From: Ramlibacter sp.
GTDB lineage: Bacteria > Pseudomonadota > Gammaproteobacteria > Burkholderiales > Burkholderiaceae_C
Direction: 5' to 3'
Assembly (NCBI GenBank): GCA_030695945.1
Contig: JAUYOG010000067.1
Location: 1 to 45,927 of the forward strand
DNA: 45,927 nucleotides
Made by a program: the position numbers and the translations under genes. Under the pieces are notes generated by a model. That model had not been told where the DNA came from. It was given only the letters and a program-made list of their open reading frames with translations, and searched no databases. Positions 1 to 7,328 of the stretch are shown piece after piece. The first letter of the stretch is position 1. Each line of letters opens with the position of its first letter.

Positions 1-474
1 GAAACCGTTGTTGCCGATGTCGCCCTCTTTGGCGCCGTTCTTGCCGCGCCAGCGGTCGATGAAATAGATGATCGAGTCGCCGATGCCCTTGATGGCCGGG
101 ATGTTCAGCTCGCCCGGGCCGGCCGACTGTGCGTAGCCCCAGGCGCCGAGCGAGATCGCGCGCTCGTAGGCGGCCTTGGCGTCGCGCACGCGGAAGGCGA
201 TCGCGCACACGCTGGGGCCATGCAGACGCGCGAAGCGCTGTGCGAAGCTGTCGGGCTCGGCGTTGATGATGAAGTTGATCTCGCCCTGGCGGTACAGCGT
301 CACGGCCTTGTGGCGGTGCTTCGCGATCGGCTTGAAGCCCATGCGCTCGAACAGCGCACCCATGGCCACCGGGTCGGGTGCGGCGTATTCGATGAACTCG
401 AAACCGTCGGTGCCCATGGGGTTCTCCCATTCGGTCGCGGCGGTCTGGACGGCGGTGGGCAGGGCTGAGTTCAT
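1..474 (-). CDS. hppD: 4-hydroxyphenylpyruvate dioxygenase, N-terminal part (3' end outside window)
   Basis: Converts 4-hydroxyphenylpyruvate to homogentisate in cytosolic tyrosine catabolism. The 158 visible codons match the N-terminal vicinal-oxygen-chelate half of the family: a DGFEFIEYAAPDP motif near residue 24, then GFKPIAKHRHKAVTLYRQGEINFIIN, then FRVRDAKAAYERA. The iron-binding His and Glu residues lie in the C-terminal half, beyond base 1. I chose the ATG at 474 because a short Asn/Thr-rich leader before the MGTDGFEF segment is usual; the in-frame ATG at 417 is the alternative. The gene is divergent from an Lrp-type regulator that probably controls it. Confidence 0.93.
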   Translation of the reverse strand, partial: MNSALPTAVQTAATEWENPMGTDGFEFIEYAAPDPVAMGALFERMGFKPIAKHRHKAVTLYRQGEINFIINAEPDSFAQRFARLHGPSVCAIAFRVRDAKAAYERAISLGAWGYAQSAGPGELNIPAIKGIGDSIIYFIDRWRGKNGAKEGDIGNNGF

Positions 475-563
475 GGCGGTCTCCGGTGGCGTGGGGGAAT
501 GCGCCACTGTATCGGCGCAGCGTGTCACGATTCCGGCGTTTTGTGGCGTGCCATTCGTCTGTA

Positions 564-580
564 TTGCAGGAATCCTGCAA
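564..580. promoter_or_regulatory. Perfect 17-bp palindrome, probable Lrp-family operator
   Basis: TTGCAGG and CCTGCAA arms flank a 3-bp AAT centre with perfect symmetry. The site lies in the gap between divergent hppD and the Lrp-type regulator and ends one base before the first candidate regulator ATG at 582. Lrp/AsnC proteins commonly bind such sites near their own promoter, so autoregulation plus control of hppD is inferred. Confidence 0.6.
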
Positions 581-581
581 A

Positions 582-1064
582 ATGCGATGCATGGAAGCAC
601 TGGACAAGCTCGATCGCCACATTCTGCGCAGCCTGCAGGCCGATGGCCGCGCCACCTACGACCAGATCGCCGAGGCGGTGGGCCTGTCGCCGAGCGCCGT
701 GCTGCGCCGGGTGCGCCGGCTGGAAGAAACCCATGTGATCGATCGCTACGTGGCGCTGGTGCGCCCCGAGGCGGTGGGCCTGGGCCTGACCGCCTATGTG
801 AGCGTGCGCCTGGAGAAGCACACCGGGAGCGCCAAGCGCAACCCGATGGACCTGTTCCGCGCCAGCGTGCTGGCCTGGCCCGAGGTGGTGGAATGCGCGG
901 CACTCACCGGCGAGATGGATTTCCAGCTGCGCCTGGTGGTGGCCGACATGGCGGCCTATTCGCGCTTCATCATGGAGACCCTGCTCAAGCACCCCAGCGT
1001 GCAGGACTGCAAGACCAGTTTCGTGATGGACAGGGTCAAAAGCACTACCGCGCTGCCTTTGTAA
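582..1064 (+). CDS. Lrp/AsnC family transcriptional regulator
   Basis: DNA-binding regulator of about 160 residues, the usual size for the family. The N-terminal winged HTH reads LDRHILRSLQADGRATYDQIAEAVGLSPSAVLRRVRRLE (roughly residues 7-45). The ligand-binding RAM domain follows, with the typical VVECAALTGEMDFQLRLVV strand and a C-terminal VKSTTALPL end. Candidate starts are ATG 582 (AGGA about 10 bases upstream) and ATG 591; a longer in-frame ATG at 486 would run through the palindrome and is unlikely. Divergence from hppD suggests control of tyrosine/phenylalanine catabolism; the effector cannot be read from sequence. Confidence 0.9.
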   Translation: MRCMEALDKLDRHILRSLQADGRATYDQIAEAVGLSPSAVLRRVRRLEETHVIDRYVALVRPEAVGLGLTAYVSVRLEKHTGSAKRNPMDLFRASVLAWPEVVECAALTGEMDFQLRLVVADMAAYSRFIMETLLKHPSVQDCKTSFVMDRVKSTTALPL

Positions 1065-1103
1065 GGGCGGCGCAGGCCCGTCCGTCGGGTTCCTTCCCGT
1101 TTA

Positions 1104-1138
1104 GGGACTTCAGTCCTTGCCGATATAGGGATAACCCT
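1104..1138. promoter_or_regulatory. Two adjacent short inverted repeats upstream of the GNAT gene
   Basis: GGACT-TC-AGTCC (1105-1116) and AGGG-ATAA-CCCT (1127-1138) lie just upstream of the acetyltransferase ATG at 1152, within an AT-richer stretch. They could be binding sites or promoter elements. No regulator is assigned. Confidence 0.3.
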
Positions 1139-1151
1139 TACATTCGTTGCC

Positions 1152-1904
1152 ATGGTTGATCCCACCCGCTGGTTCAAGTCGACACCGCTCCTGGCGCAGG
1201 CCCTGGAGCGCGCGTCCGCGGCTGCGTCCGCCGGCGACACGGCGCCCAAGGCCGCCGAGCGGCCGAGCACGCCGAGCTCGGTGGTGGTGCCCATCCGTTC
1301 AATCGGCCCCGGCCAGATCGACCGCATCGAGGCCCACCTGCTCGACCTCGACGCGCACGACCGCTACCTGCGCTTCGGTTACGCGGCCAACGACGAACAG
1401 ATCCGCCGCTATGTCGCCCAGCTCAACTTCGACCGCGACGAGCTGTTCGGTATCTTCAACCGCCGGCTCGACCTGATCGCCATGGCCCACCTCGCGTTCT
1501 CGCTCGACCCGCAGTACACCAGCTGCGCCGAGTTCGGCGTGTCGGTGGCCAAGTCGGCGCGCGGACGCGGCTACGGCAGCCGCCTGTTCGAGCGCGCGGT
1601 CATGCACGCGCGCAACGAAGGCGTCGAAATGCTCTTCATCCATGCGCTGTCGGAAAACACCGCCATGCTCAAGATCGCGCGCCATGCCGGTGCGGTGATC
1701 GAGCGCGAGGGGTCCGAATCGGAAGCGCACCTGCGCCTGCCGCCGGCTGACTTCGACTCGCGCGTGACCGAAATGGTCAACGAACGGGTCGCCATCACCG
1801 ACTACCACCTCAAGGCCCAGGCCAAGCAGTTCTGGGGCTTCCTGTCGGTGCTGCAGGAAATCCGCCAGGGCGTGCGCGAAGCGCGCGAACGCGTCCGGGG
1901 CTGA
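1152..1904 (+). CDS. GNAT family N-acetyltransferase
   Basis: Predicted acetyl-CoA-dependent acyltransferase of 250 residues. The acetyl-CoA-binding motif A is seen as VSVAKSARGRGYGSRLFERAVMHAR (R/Q-x-x-G-x-G/A pattern, near residues 137-160). It is followed by FIHALSENTAMLKIARHAGA, typical of the GNAT C-terminal half. A variable Ala/Pro-rich N-terminus of about 45 residues precedes the fold, and a helical tail of about 45 residues follows it. No clear ribosome binding site precedes the ATG; the start is the first good one after the inverted repeats. The substrate is unknown. A strong GC hairpin follows the stop codon. Confidence 0.85.
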   Translation: MVDPTRWFKSTPLLAQALERASAAASAGDTAPKAAERPSTPSSVVVPIRSIGPGQIDRIEAHLLDLDAHDRYLRFGYAANDEQIRRYVAQLNFDRDELFGIFNRRLDLIAMAHLAFSLDPQYTSCAEFGVSVAKSARGRGYGSRLFERAVMHARNEGVEMLFIHALSENTAMLKIARHAGAVIEREGSESEAHLRLPPADFDSRVTEMVNERVAITDYHLKAQAKQFWGFLSVLQEIRQGVREARERVRG

Positions 1905-1906
1905 GT

Positions 1907-1929
1907 CGGGCCGCGGCGGGCGCGGCCCG
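1907..1929 (+). terminator. GC-rich hairpin after the GNAT gene
   Basis: A 9-bp perfect stem (CGGGCCGCG with CGCGGCCCG) and a 5-base GCGGG loop start 3 bases after the stop codon. Only a short CTTT follows, so it is a weak intrinsic terminator candidate. Confidence 0.4.
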
Positions 1930-1935
1930 GTCGCT

Positions 1936-1965
1936 TTGCGCAGTGACGTCCGCTTGGGGTATCCT
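1936..1965 (+). promoter_or_regulatory. Candidate sigma70-type promoter for corC-lnt
   Basis: TTGCGC (1936-1941) and TATCCT (1960-1965) are separated by 18 bases and placed about 30 bases before the proposed GTG start of corC. Assigned by eye from hexamer similarity only. Confidence 0.3.
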
Positions 1966-1996
1966 TTCGCCCTGTTACAACCTCCCCCTCCTTTCA

Positions 1997-2863
1997 GTGG
2001 CCGAATCCCCTCCCAGTAGCGGGCCGCAGCGCAGCCTGCGGCATGCCGACAAACGTGGTTTCCTGCAAAAGCTCGCGGAGTTCATCCACCCCGGGCCGGA
2101 CTCCAAGGACGAGCTGATCGAAACCCTCGCCGAGGCCGAGGACAACGACATCATCAACGCCGAATCGCGTGTGATGCTCGAAGGCGTGATCCGCATCGCC
2201 GACATGACCGCCGGCGACGTGATGGTGGCCACCCCGCGCATGGATGTGCTCGACATCGACGCGCCCTACGACGAGCTGCTGCACCTCGTCATCGACACCG
2301 CCCACTCGCGCTTCCCGGTCTATGAAGGCGAGCGCGAGAACATCATCGGCATCCTGCTCGCCAAGGACCTGCTCAAGCTGCAGCGCGCACCCGAGCTCAA
2401 CATCCGCGCGCTGCTGCGCCCCGCCACCTTCGTGCCGGAGAGCAAGGGGCTCAACGACCTGCTGCGCGAGTTCCGCGGCAACCGCAACCACCTCGCCATC
2501 GTGATCGACGAGTTCGGCCGCGTGGCCGGGCTGATCACCATCGAGGACGTGCTGGAAGAGATCGTCGGCGAGATCGAGGACGAGTTCGACGTGGCCGAGG
2601 ACGAGGGCGACATCTTTGCTCTCGCCGACAGCACCTGGCGCGTGAGCGGCGACACGCCGATCGAGCGCATCAACGAATCCTTCGGGCTGAAGCTGTCCGA
2701 GGAAGACTTCGACACCATCGGCGGCATGATCGCGCATGCCATGGGCCATGTGCCCAAGCGCGGCGAGGTCCACGAGCTCGAAGGCCTGCGCTTCACCGTG
2801 CTGCACACCAAGGGTGGCGCGGTGAAGTGGTTCAAGGTCCTGCCCGTGCCGGGCGAGCGCTGA
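1997..2863 (+). CDS. corC: CorC/HlyC-family CBS-domain protein (magnesium/cobalt efflux type)
   Basis: Cytosolic protein of 288 residues if translation starts at GTG 1997; an ATG at 1943 would add 18 residues that do not look like the family. Two CBS domains are visible: one around GDVMVATPRMDVLDIDAP through GILLAKDLLKL, the second through HLAIVIDEFGRVAGLITIEDVLEEIVGEI. A CorC_HlyC transporter-associated domain follows (SGDTPIERINESFGL to the end). There is no membrane segment, as in E. coli YbeX. It lies 14 bases upstream of lnt, the conserved ybeX-lnt order, so the pair is probably co-transcribed. Family members are linked to Mg/Co efflux and ribosome homeostasis; the exact role here is inference. 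Confidence 0.9.
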   Translation: MAESPPSSGPQRSLRHADKRGFLQKLAEFIHPGPDSKDELIETLAEAEDNDIINAESRVMLEGVIRIADMTAGDVMVATPRMDVLDIDAPYDELLHLVIDTAHSRFPVYEGERENIIGILLAKDLLKLQRAPELNIRALLRPATFVPESKGLNDLLREFRGNRNHLAIVIDEFGRVAGLITIEDVLEEIVGEIEDEFDVAEDEGDIFALADSTWRVSGDTPIERINESFGLKLSEEDFDTIGGMIAHAMGHVPKRGEVHELEGLRFTVLHTKGGAVKWFKVLPVPGER

Positions 2864-2877
2864 GACCAGCCCCGCCC

Positions 2878-4761
2878 ATGCGCAGCCTCTTCGGGTCACT
2901 GCACACACCATCGAGCTTCAACCCGATGAGCCGGCGCCCGCCCGGGCGCAACGCGCGGGGCAGCGGCTTCTTCTGGTGGCTGGTGTGCCTGCTCGGGGGG
3001 GCCCTGCAGGCGGCGTCCATCGCCTGGCCGCTGCCGGACTGGGCCTTGCCCGGCACCGTGCCGGGCCAACCCAACGGCTTCTGGCAGATCGTTTCGCTCG
3101 CCCTGCTGGTGCTGGCGCTGCAGTACGCCACGCGTGTGGGCCAGGCCGTGTGGCGCGGCTGGGTGTTCTCCACCGTCTGGCTGACGGGCACCTTCTGGTG
3201 GTTGTTCATTTCGCTGCACACCTATGGTGGCCTGCCCGCCTGGCTGGCCGTGGTGGCGGTGCTGGCGCTCGCGGGCCTGCTGTCCATCTACTACGCGGTG
3301 GTGGTCGGCTTCCTGTGCGCCTGGGCCCCGGTGTCGCGCACCGCACAGGCCCTCATGTTTGCCTCGCTGTGGACGCTGGCCGAGCTCGCGCGCGGCCACT
3401 GGTTCACCGGTTTCCCCTGGGGTGCGGGCGGTTACGCGCAGGTGGACCTGATGGCGCCGTGGGCGCCGCTGGTGGGCGTGTACGGCATGGGATTCCTCGC
3501 GGCCGTGCTGGCCTATGCGCTGGCGTCGGTGGTCTCGGGCGTGTGGCGGCGCATCAGCGTCTGGATGCTGTCGCCCGTGAGCCGCCCGGTGGGCCGCAGC
3601 GCGGCGGGCTCGCGCATGGCGGCCCCGGCGCCCCGGGTGCAGGCCCGCCTGGTGCCCGGCCTGGCCGATGGCTGGCCCGGCGTGCTGCGCTCGCTCGCGC
3701 TGCTGCTCGTGGTGGGGGCCTTGCTGGTGAGCCTGCTGGGCGGCGGACAGGCCTGGCGAGGGCTGGGCCACCGCGACACGGCCAGCACCGGGGAGCTGCG
3801 GGTCTGGCTGTTGCAGGGCAACATCGCGCAGGACCAGAAGTTCGAACCGGGCACCGGCGTGGCGCAGGCCCTGGCCTGGTACCCGCAGCAGATCGCCGAC
3901 GCGGTGCAGGCCGCGCGCGGCTCGGCCACCGGTCCGCAGCTGGTGGTGGCGCCCGAGACCGCCGTGCCGTTGCTGCCCGGGCAGCTGGGCCCCGATTTCT
4001 GGCAACCGCTGCTGGGCAACCTGGCGCAGCAGCCCGCCGTCACCGGTGTGAGCGCGCTGGTGGGGTTGCCGCTGGGCAGCCTGGAGCAGGGCTACACCAA
4101 TTCGGTCTGGGGGCTCACCTCCAGCTCCGCCAGCCGACTGCAGAGCCAGGCCCGGCTGGACACGCCCGAGAACGGCCTGTACCGCTACGACAAGCACCAC
4201 CTGGTGCCGTTCGGCGAATTCATCCCGCCCCTGTTCCGCTGGTTCACCGACCTGATGAAGATCCCGCTGGGTGACTTCAACCGCGGCGCGCTCGCGCAGC
4301 CGGCGTGGGCGCTGGCGGGCCAGCGCATCGCCCCCAACATCTGCTACGAAGACCTGTTCGGCGAAGAGCTCGCGGCCTCGTTCCGCGACCCCACGGCCGC
4401 CCCCACCGTGCTGGTCAACCTGAGCAACATCGCCTGGTTCGGCGACTCCGTCGCGATCGACCAGCACCTGCACATCTCGCGCCTGCGCGCGATCGAGCTG
4501 GGCCGGCCCATGCTGCGCGCCACCAACACCGGCGCCACCGCCGTGATCGACCACCAGGGCCAGGTCACGCACCAGCTGCAGCGCCTCACGCGCGGCCGCC
4601 TCGAGGCCTCGGTGCAGGGCCGCAGCGGCCTCACGCCCTACGCCCGATGGACGGCGCGCTGGGGCCTCATGCCGCTCTGGGTGGGCTGTCTCGTCCTGGT
4701 GCTGTTGTTCGCCTCGACCCGCCACTGGGGTCGCCGCGGCGGCCGCACACGCCGCCGCTGA
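2878..4761 (+). CDS. lnt: Apolipoprotein N-acyltransferase
   Basis: Inner-membrane enzyme that N-acylates the terminal Cys of lipoproteins, the last step of lipoprotein maturation. The N-terminal half is strongly hydrophobic with several membrane segments; the C-terminal half is a nitrilase-like domain. Numbering from ATG 2878, the catalytic triad is E360 (VVAPETAVP), K439 (YRYDKHHLVPFGE) and C489 (PNICYEDLF). At 627 residues it is longer than E. coli Lnt (512). The extra length includes a basic, Pro/Ala-rich stretch near residues 220-265, before the last segment of the membrane half. ATG 2926 is an alternative start. The window itself encodes a likely client, the lipoprotein at 42612-43919. 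Confidence 0.92.
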   Translation: MRSLFGSLHTPSSFNPMSRRPPGRNARGSGFFWWLVCLLGGALQAASIAWPLPDWALPGTVPGQPNGFWQIVSLALLVLALQYATRVGQAVWRGWVFSTVWLTGTFWWLFISLHTYGGLPAWLAVVAVLALAGLLSIYYAVVVGFLCAWAPVSRTAQALMFASLWTLAELARGHWFTGFPWGAGGYAQVDLMAPWAPLVGVYGMGFLAAVLAYALASVVSGVWRRISVWMLSPVSRPVGRSAAGSRMAAPAPRVQARLVPGLADGWPGVLRSLALLLVVGALLVSLLGGGQAWRGLGHRDTASTGELRVWLLQGNIAQDQKFEPGTGVAQALAWYPQQIADAVQAARGSATGPQLVVAPETAVPLLPGQLGPDFWQPLLGNLAQQPAVTGVSALVGLPLGSLEQGYTNSVWGLTSSSASRLQSQARLDTPENGLYRYDKHHLVPFGEFIPPLFRWFTDLMKIPLGDFNRGALAQPAWALAGQRIAPNICYEDLFGEELAASFRDPTAAPTVLVNLSNIAWFGDSVAIDQHLHISRLRAIELGRPMLRATNTGATAVIDHQGQVTHQLQRLTRGRLEASVQGRSGLTPYARWTARWGLMPLWVGCLVLVLLFASTRHWGRRGGRTRRR

Positions 4762-4769
4762 ACGCGCCG

Positions 4770-4791
4770 GCCTGCGGTGCACACCGCAGGC
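4770..4791. terminator. Hairpin after lnt
   Basis: A 9-bp perfect stem (GCCTGCGGT with ACCGCAGGC) and a 4-base GCAC loop lie 8 bases after the lnt stop. No T-run follows, so it may be an RNA-stabilising or Rho-assisting structure rather than an intrinsic terminator. Confidence 0.35.
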
Positions 4792-4862
4792 GCCTTGAAG
4801 AGGTCAGGGAATGCTCATGGATCCGTCATGAGTCGCCAGCCAGCCTTCGCTATAAGAACGCG

Positions 4863-6320
4863 ATGGCCGCTTCCATTCCTTTCGATCATCCTTCCCTGGT
4901 GCTGGGGCACGTCGTCAACACCGACCTGCTCAAGCTGCTGGAGAGGATCGCCAGCCTCCAGGCCAAGACCGATGCCGCGTTTGAGCGGATGAACTCGTTC
5001 ATCGCCATGCGGCGTGGACTGAGCATGACGATCAACGAGCTGGTCGGCCTGGGCGTGGACATCGGTGAACTCAAGACCCGGATTGCCGACCTGAACCAGC
5101 AGGTGAGCGATGCGGCACGCGACTACATGGCCGCGCGCATCGTCAACGACACGGGCGTGCAGCAGTTGCGCGAAGAGGTGGCCACCATCGAGAACGTGGC
5201 GGGGCTGGAGAGTCCGCTGGACTTCTCCGAGGTCACGGTCGAACGGCTGGCGCTGGCCTCCGATTCGATCAGGATCGATGTCCAGTACTTCTCTTACGGC
5301 AGCAACGACGAGGCCAACGCCGCGGCCATTTCGTCCATCGAGGGCGTGATCCGTGAATCGACCGCGCTGCTGGGATCCACCGCCCGGGATGTGCCCAAGG
5401 CCGCGGCCGCCCAGGTGCACCAGCAGCTGCACAACCACAGCCTGGCCGGCACGCTGGTGGTCACCGCCAGCGCCACGCACCGCGCGTCGGCCATGCTGCA
5501 GCCGCTCAAGCTCGACGTGGACAAGGCGGTGGAGGTGTGGAACAGCCTGTACAGCGCCGCGGGCGACGGCATCAACACCAGTGATCTCGCCGCGATGATC
5601 CAGGCCTCCGAAGCGCCGGAGGGAGCGGCGGAGGCCAACCACCTCACCCTGCTCACCGGGGCGAACTATGGTTCCAGCTTCATCGGCATGGTGCACATGG
5701 TCAACACCGAGGCCACCGCGACCGGTCTGGCCGCGGAACAGGAAGACGCCGTGCAGGAGCAGATGCGCCTGGGCGGCTGGATGAAGGCCGCCACCGGCGG
5801 CTTCGGCATGGACGAAACGGTGCTCGAGAACGTGCGCAAGCTGCTGAGCAACCAGAGCGTGTCCACGCACGCCAACCTCATCGTGCTGGGGGCGGTGCCT
5901 TCCCTGGCCTCGGCGCATCTGCGCTCGGGCGTGGCCACCCTGCTGGGCGAGCGGCGCGCGGCGGGCGGCGTGCAAGGCCCGTCGTACGACGCCCACCAGA
6001 CAGCGAGCACCATGGCCGACAGCTCGCTCAAGGGCGGGCAGCAGATGGCCATGCAAAGCGGCCTCATGCAAAGCGTCATCCAGGGGCTCGGGACCATCGA
6101 CCACGGCAGCAACAAGGTAGTGGACCTCAACACCCTGATGAACGCTTTCGACAACTACATCACCGCGGTCTCGGACGCCAAGTCGGTCGGCATACCGATC
6201 AGCTTCTTTTTCAAGAAGATCTCCAGGGCCCGCATTGCCCGGCTGTGGCTCGACAAGTATTTCGCCCTGGCCAAGGCCAAAGGCGATGCCGCCGCCGGAA
6301 AGAATCCCCCTCCGTCCTGA
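4863..6320 (+). CDS. Hypothetical protein, 485 residues, family not recognised
   Basis: I do not recognise this protein. It starts MAASIPFDHPSLVLGHVV. The first 100 residues or so are helical, with coiled-coil-like spacing (LLKLLERIASLQAKTDAAFERMN, then IGELKTRIADLNQQVSDAARDYM). A mixed middle follows, with a strand-like GTLVVTASATHRAS near residue 195 and LLTGANYGSSFIGMVHMVN near 265. It ends with an aromatic/basic ISFFFKKISRARIARLWLDKYF segment. I see no signal peptide, no convincing membrane segment and no Cys-rich or nucleotide-binding motif. It stands alone between lnt and glyQ. TATAAG (4851-4856) directly precedes the ATG and could be a -10 box giving a very short leader. Codon use matches its neighbours. 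Confidence 0.75.
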   Translation: MAASIPFDHPSLVLGHVVNTDLLKLLERIASLQAKTDAAFERMNSFIAMRRGLSMTINELVGLGVDIGELKTRIADLNQQVSDAARDYMAARIVNDTGVQQLREEVATIENVAGLESPLDFSEVTVERLALASDSIRIDVQYFSYGSNDEANAAAISSIEGVIRESTALLGSTARDVPKAAAAQVHQQLHNHSLAGTLVVTASATHRASAMLQPLKLDVDKAVEVWNSLYSAAGDGINTSDLAAMIQASEAPEGAAEANHLTLLTGANYGSSFIGMVHMVNTEATATGLAAEQEDAVQEQMRLGGWMKAATGGFGMDETVLENVRKLLSNQSVSTHANLIVLGAVPSLASAHLRSGVATLLGERRAAGGVQGPSYDAHQTASTMADSSLKGGQQMAMQSGLMQSVIQGLGTIDHGSNKVVDLNTLMNAFDNYITAVSDAKSVGIPISFFFKKISRARIARLWLDKYFALAKAKGDAAAGKNPPPS

Positions 6321-6350
6321 CCGGGGGCTCGGGTGGGTGAGGCACGCCCG

Positions 6351-6356
6351 TAAAAT
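6351..6356 (+). promoter_or_regulatory. Candidate -10 box upstream of glyQ
   Basis: TAAAAT (5 of 6 to consensus) stands out in the GC-rich gap 6321-6419 before glyQ. No good -35 box is visible 16-18 bases upstream. Confidence 0.3.
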
Positions 6357-6419
6357 CAGGGGTTTGCGCTGCCGTGTCGGCACGCTCCTTCCCCTTCTCC
6401 GCGGCTCGCGCGCCAGCCC

Positions 6420-7325
6420 ATGTTGACCTTCCAGCACATCATCCTGACCCTGCAGTCCTACTGGGACAAACAAGGCTGCGCACTGCTCCAGCCCTACGAC
6501 ATGGAGGTGGGCGCCGGCACCAGCCACACCGCCACCTTCCTGCGCGCGCTCGGCCCCGAGCCCTGGAAGGCCGCCTACGTGCAGCCCAGCCGCCGCCCGA
6601 AAGACGGTCGCTACGGCGAGAACCCCAACCGCTTGCAGCACTACTACCAGTACCAGGTGGTGCTCAAGCCCGCACCGAGCAACATCCTCGAGCTCTACCT
6701 CGGCAGCCTGGAAGCCCTGGGCTTCGACCTCAAGAAGAACGACATCCGCTTCGTGGAAGACGACTGGGAGAACCCCACGCTGGGTGCCTGGGGCCTGGGC
6801 TGGGAGGTGTGGCTGAACGGCATGGAAGTCACGCAGTTCACCTACTTCCAGCAGGTCGGCGGCATCGACTGCAAGCCCATCACCGGCGAGATCACCTACG
6901 GCCTGGAGCGCCTGGCCATGTACCTGCAGGGCGTGGACAACGTCTACAACCTGAAGTGGACCGACACGCTGAGCTACGGCGACGTCTACCTGCAGAACGA
7001 GAAAGAGCAGTCGGCCTACAACTTCGAGCACAGCGACGCCGACTTCCTGTTCACCGCCTTCAACGCGCACGAGAAGCAGGCGAAGCACCTGATGGAGCAA
7101 CAACTCGCGCTACCGGCCTACGAGCAGGTGCTCAAGTGCGCGCACAGTTTCAACCTGCTGGACGCGCGTGGCGCGATCAGCGTGACCGAGCGTGCCGCCT
7201 ACATCGGCCGCATCCGCAACCTCGCGCGCGCCGTCGCGCAAAGCTATTACGACAGCCGCGAGCGCCTGGGCTTCCCGATGGCGCCGCGCGAATGGGTCGC
7301 CGGCCTGCAGAAGAAGGCGGCATAA
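6420..7325 (+). CDS. glyQ: Glycine-tRNA ligase, alpha subunit
   Basis: Catalytic subunit of the tetrameric bacterial glycyl-tRNA synthetase, charging tRNA-Gly in the cytosol. The 301-residue length matches the family. It begins [20 protein letters not shown] and contains [47 protein letters not shown] (class II motif 2 region) and [15 protein letters not shown] (motif 3). It ends 3 bases before glyS, the universal arrangement for the two-gene form, so co-translation is expected. Confidence 0.98.
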   Translation: MLTFQHIILTLQSYWDKQGCALLQPYDMEVGAGTSHTATFLRALGPEPWKAAYVQPSRRPKDGRYGENPNRLQHYYQYQVVLKPAPSNILELYLGSLEALGFDLKKNDIRFVEDDWENPTLGAWGLGWEVWLNGMEVTQFTYFQQVGGIDCKPITGEITYGLERLAMYLQGVDNVYNLKWTDTLSYGDVYLQNEKEQSAYNFEHSDADFLFTAFNAHEKQAKHLMEQQLALPAYEQVLKCAHSFNLLDARGAISVTERAAYIGRIRNLARAVAQSYYDSRERLGFPMAPREWVAGLQKKAA

Positions 7326-7328
7326 GAC

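Noticed and set aside
4305..4862. Upstream in-frame extension of the 485-residue protein into lnt
   Set aside because: It would read Arg/Pro/His-rich residues out of frame through conserved lnt; ATG 4863 is a natural start.
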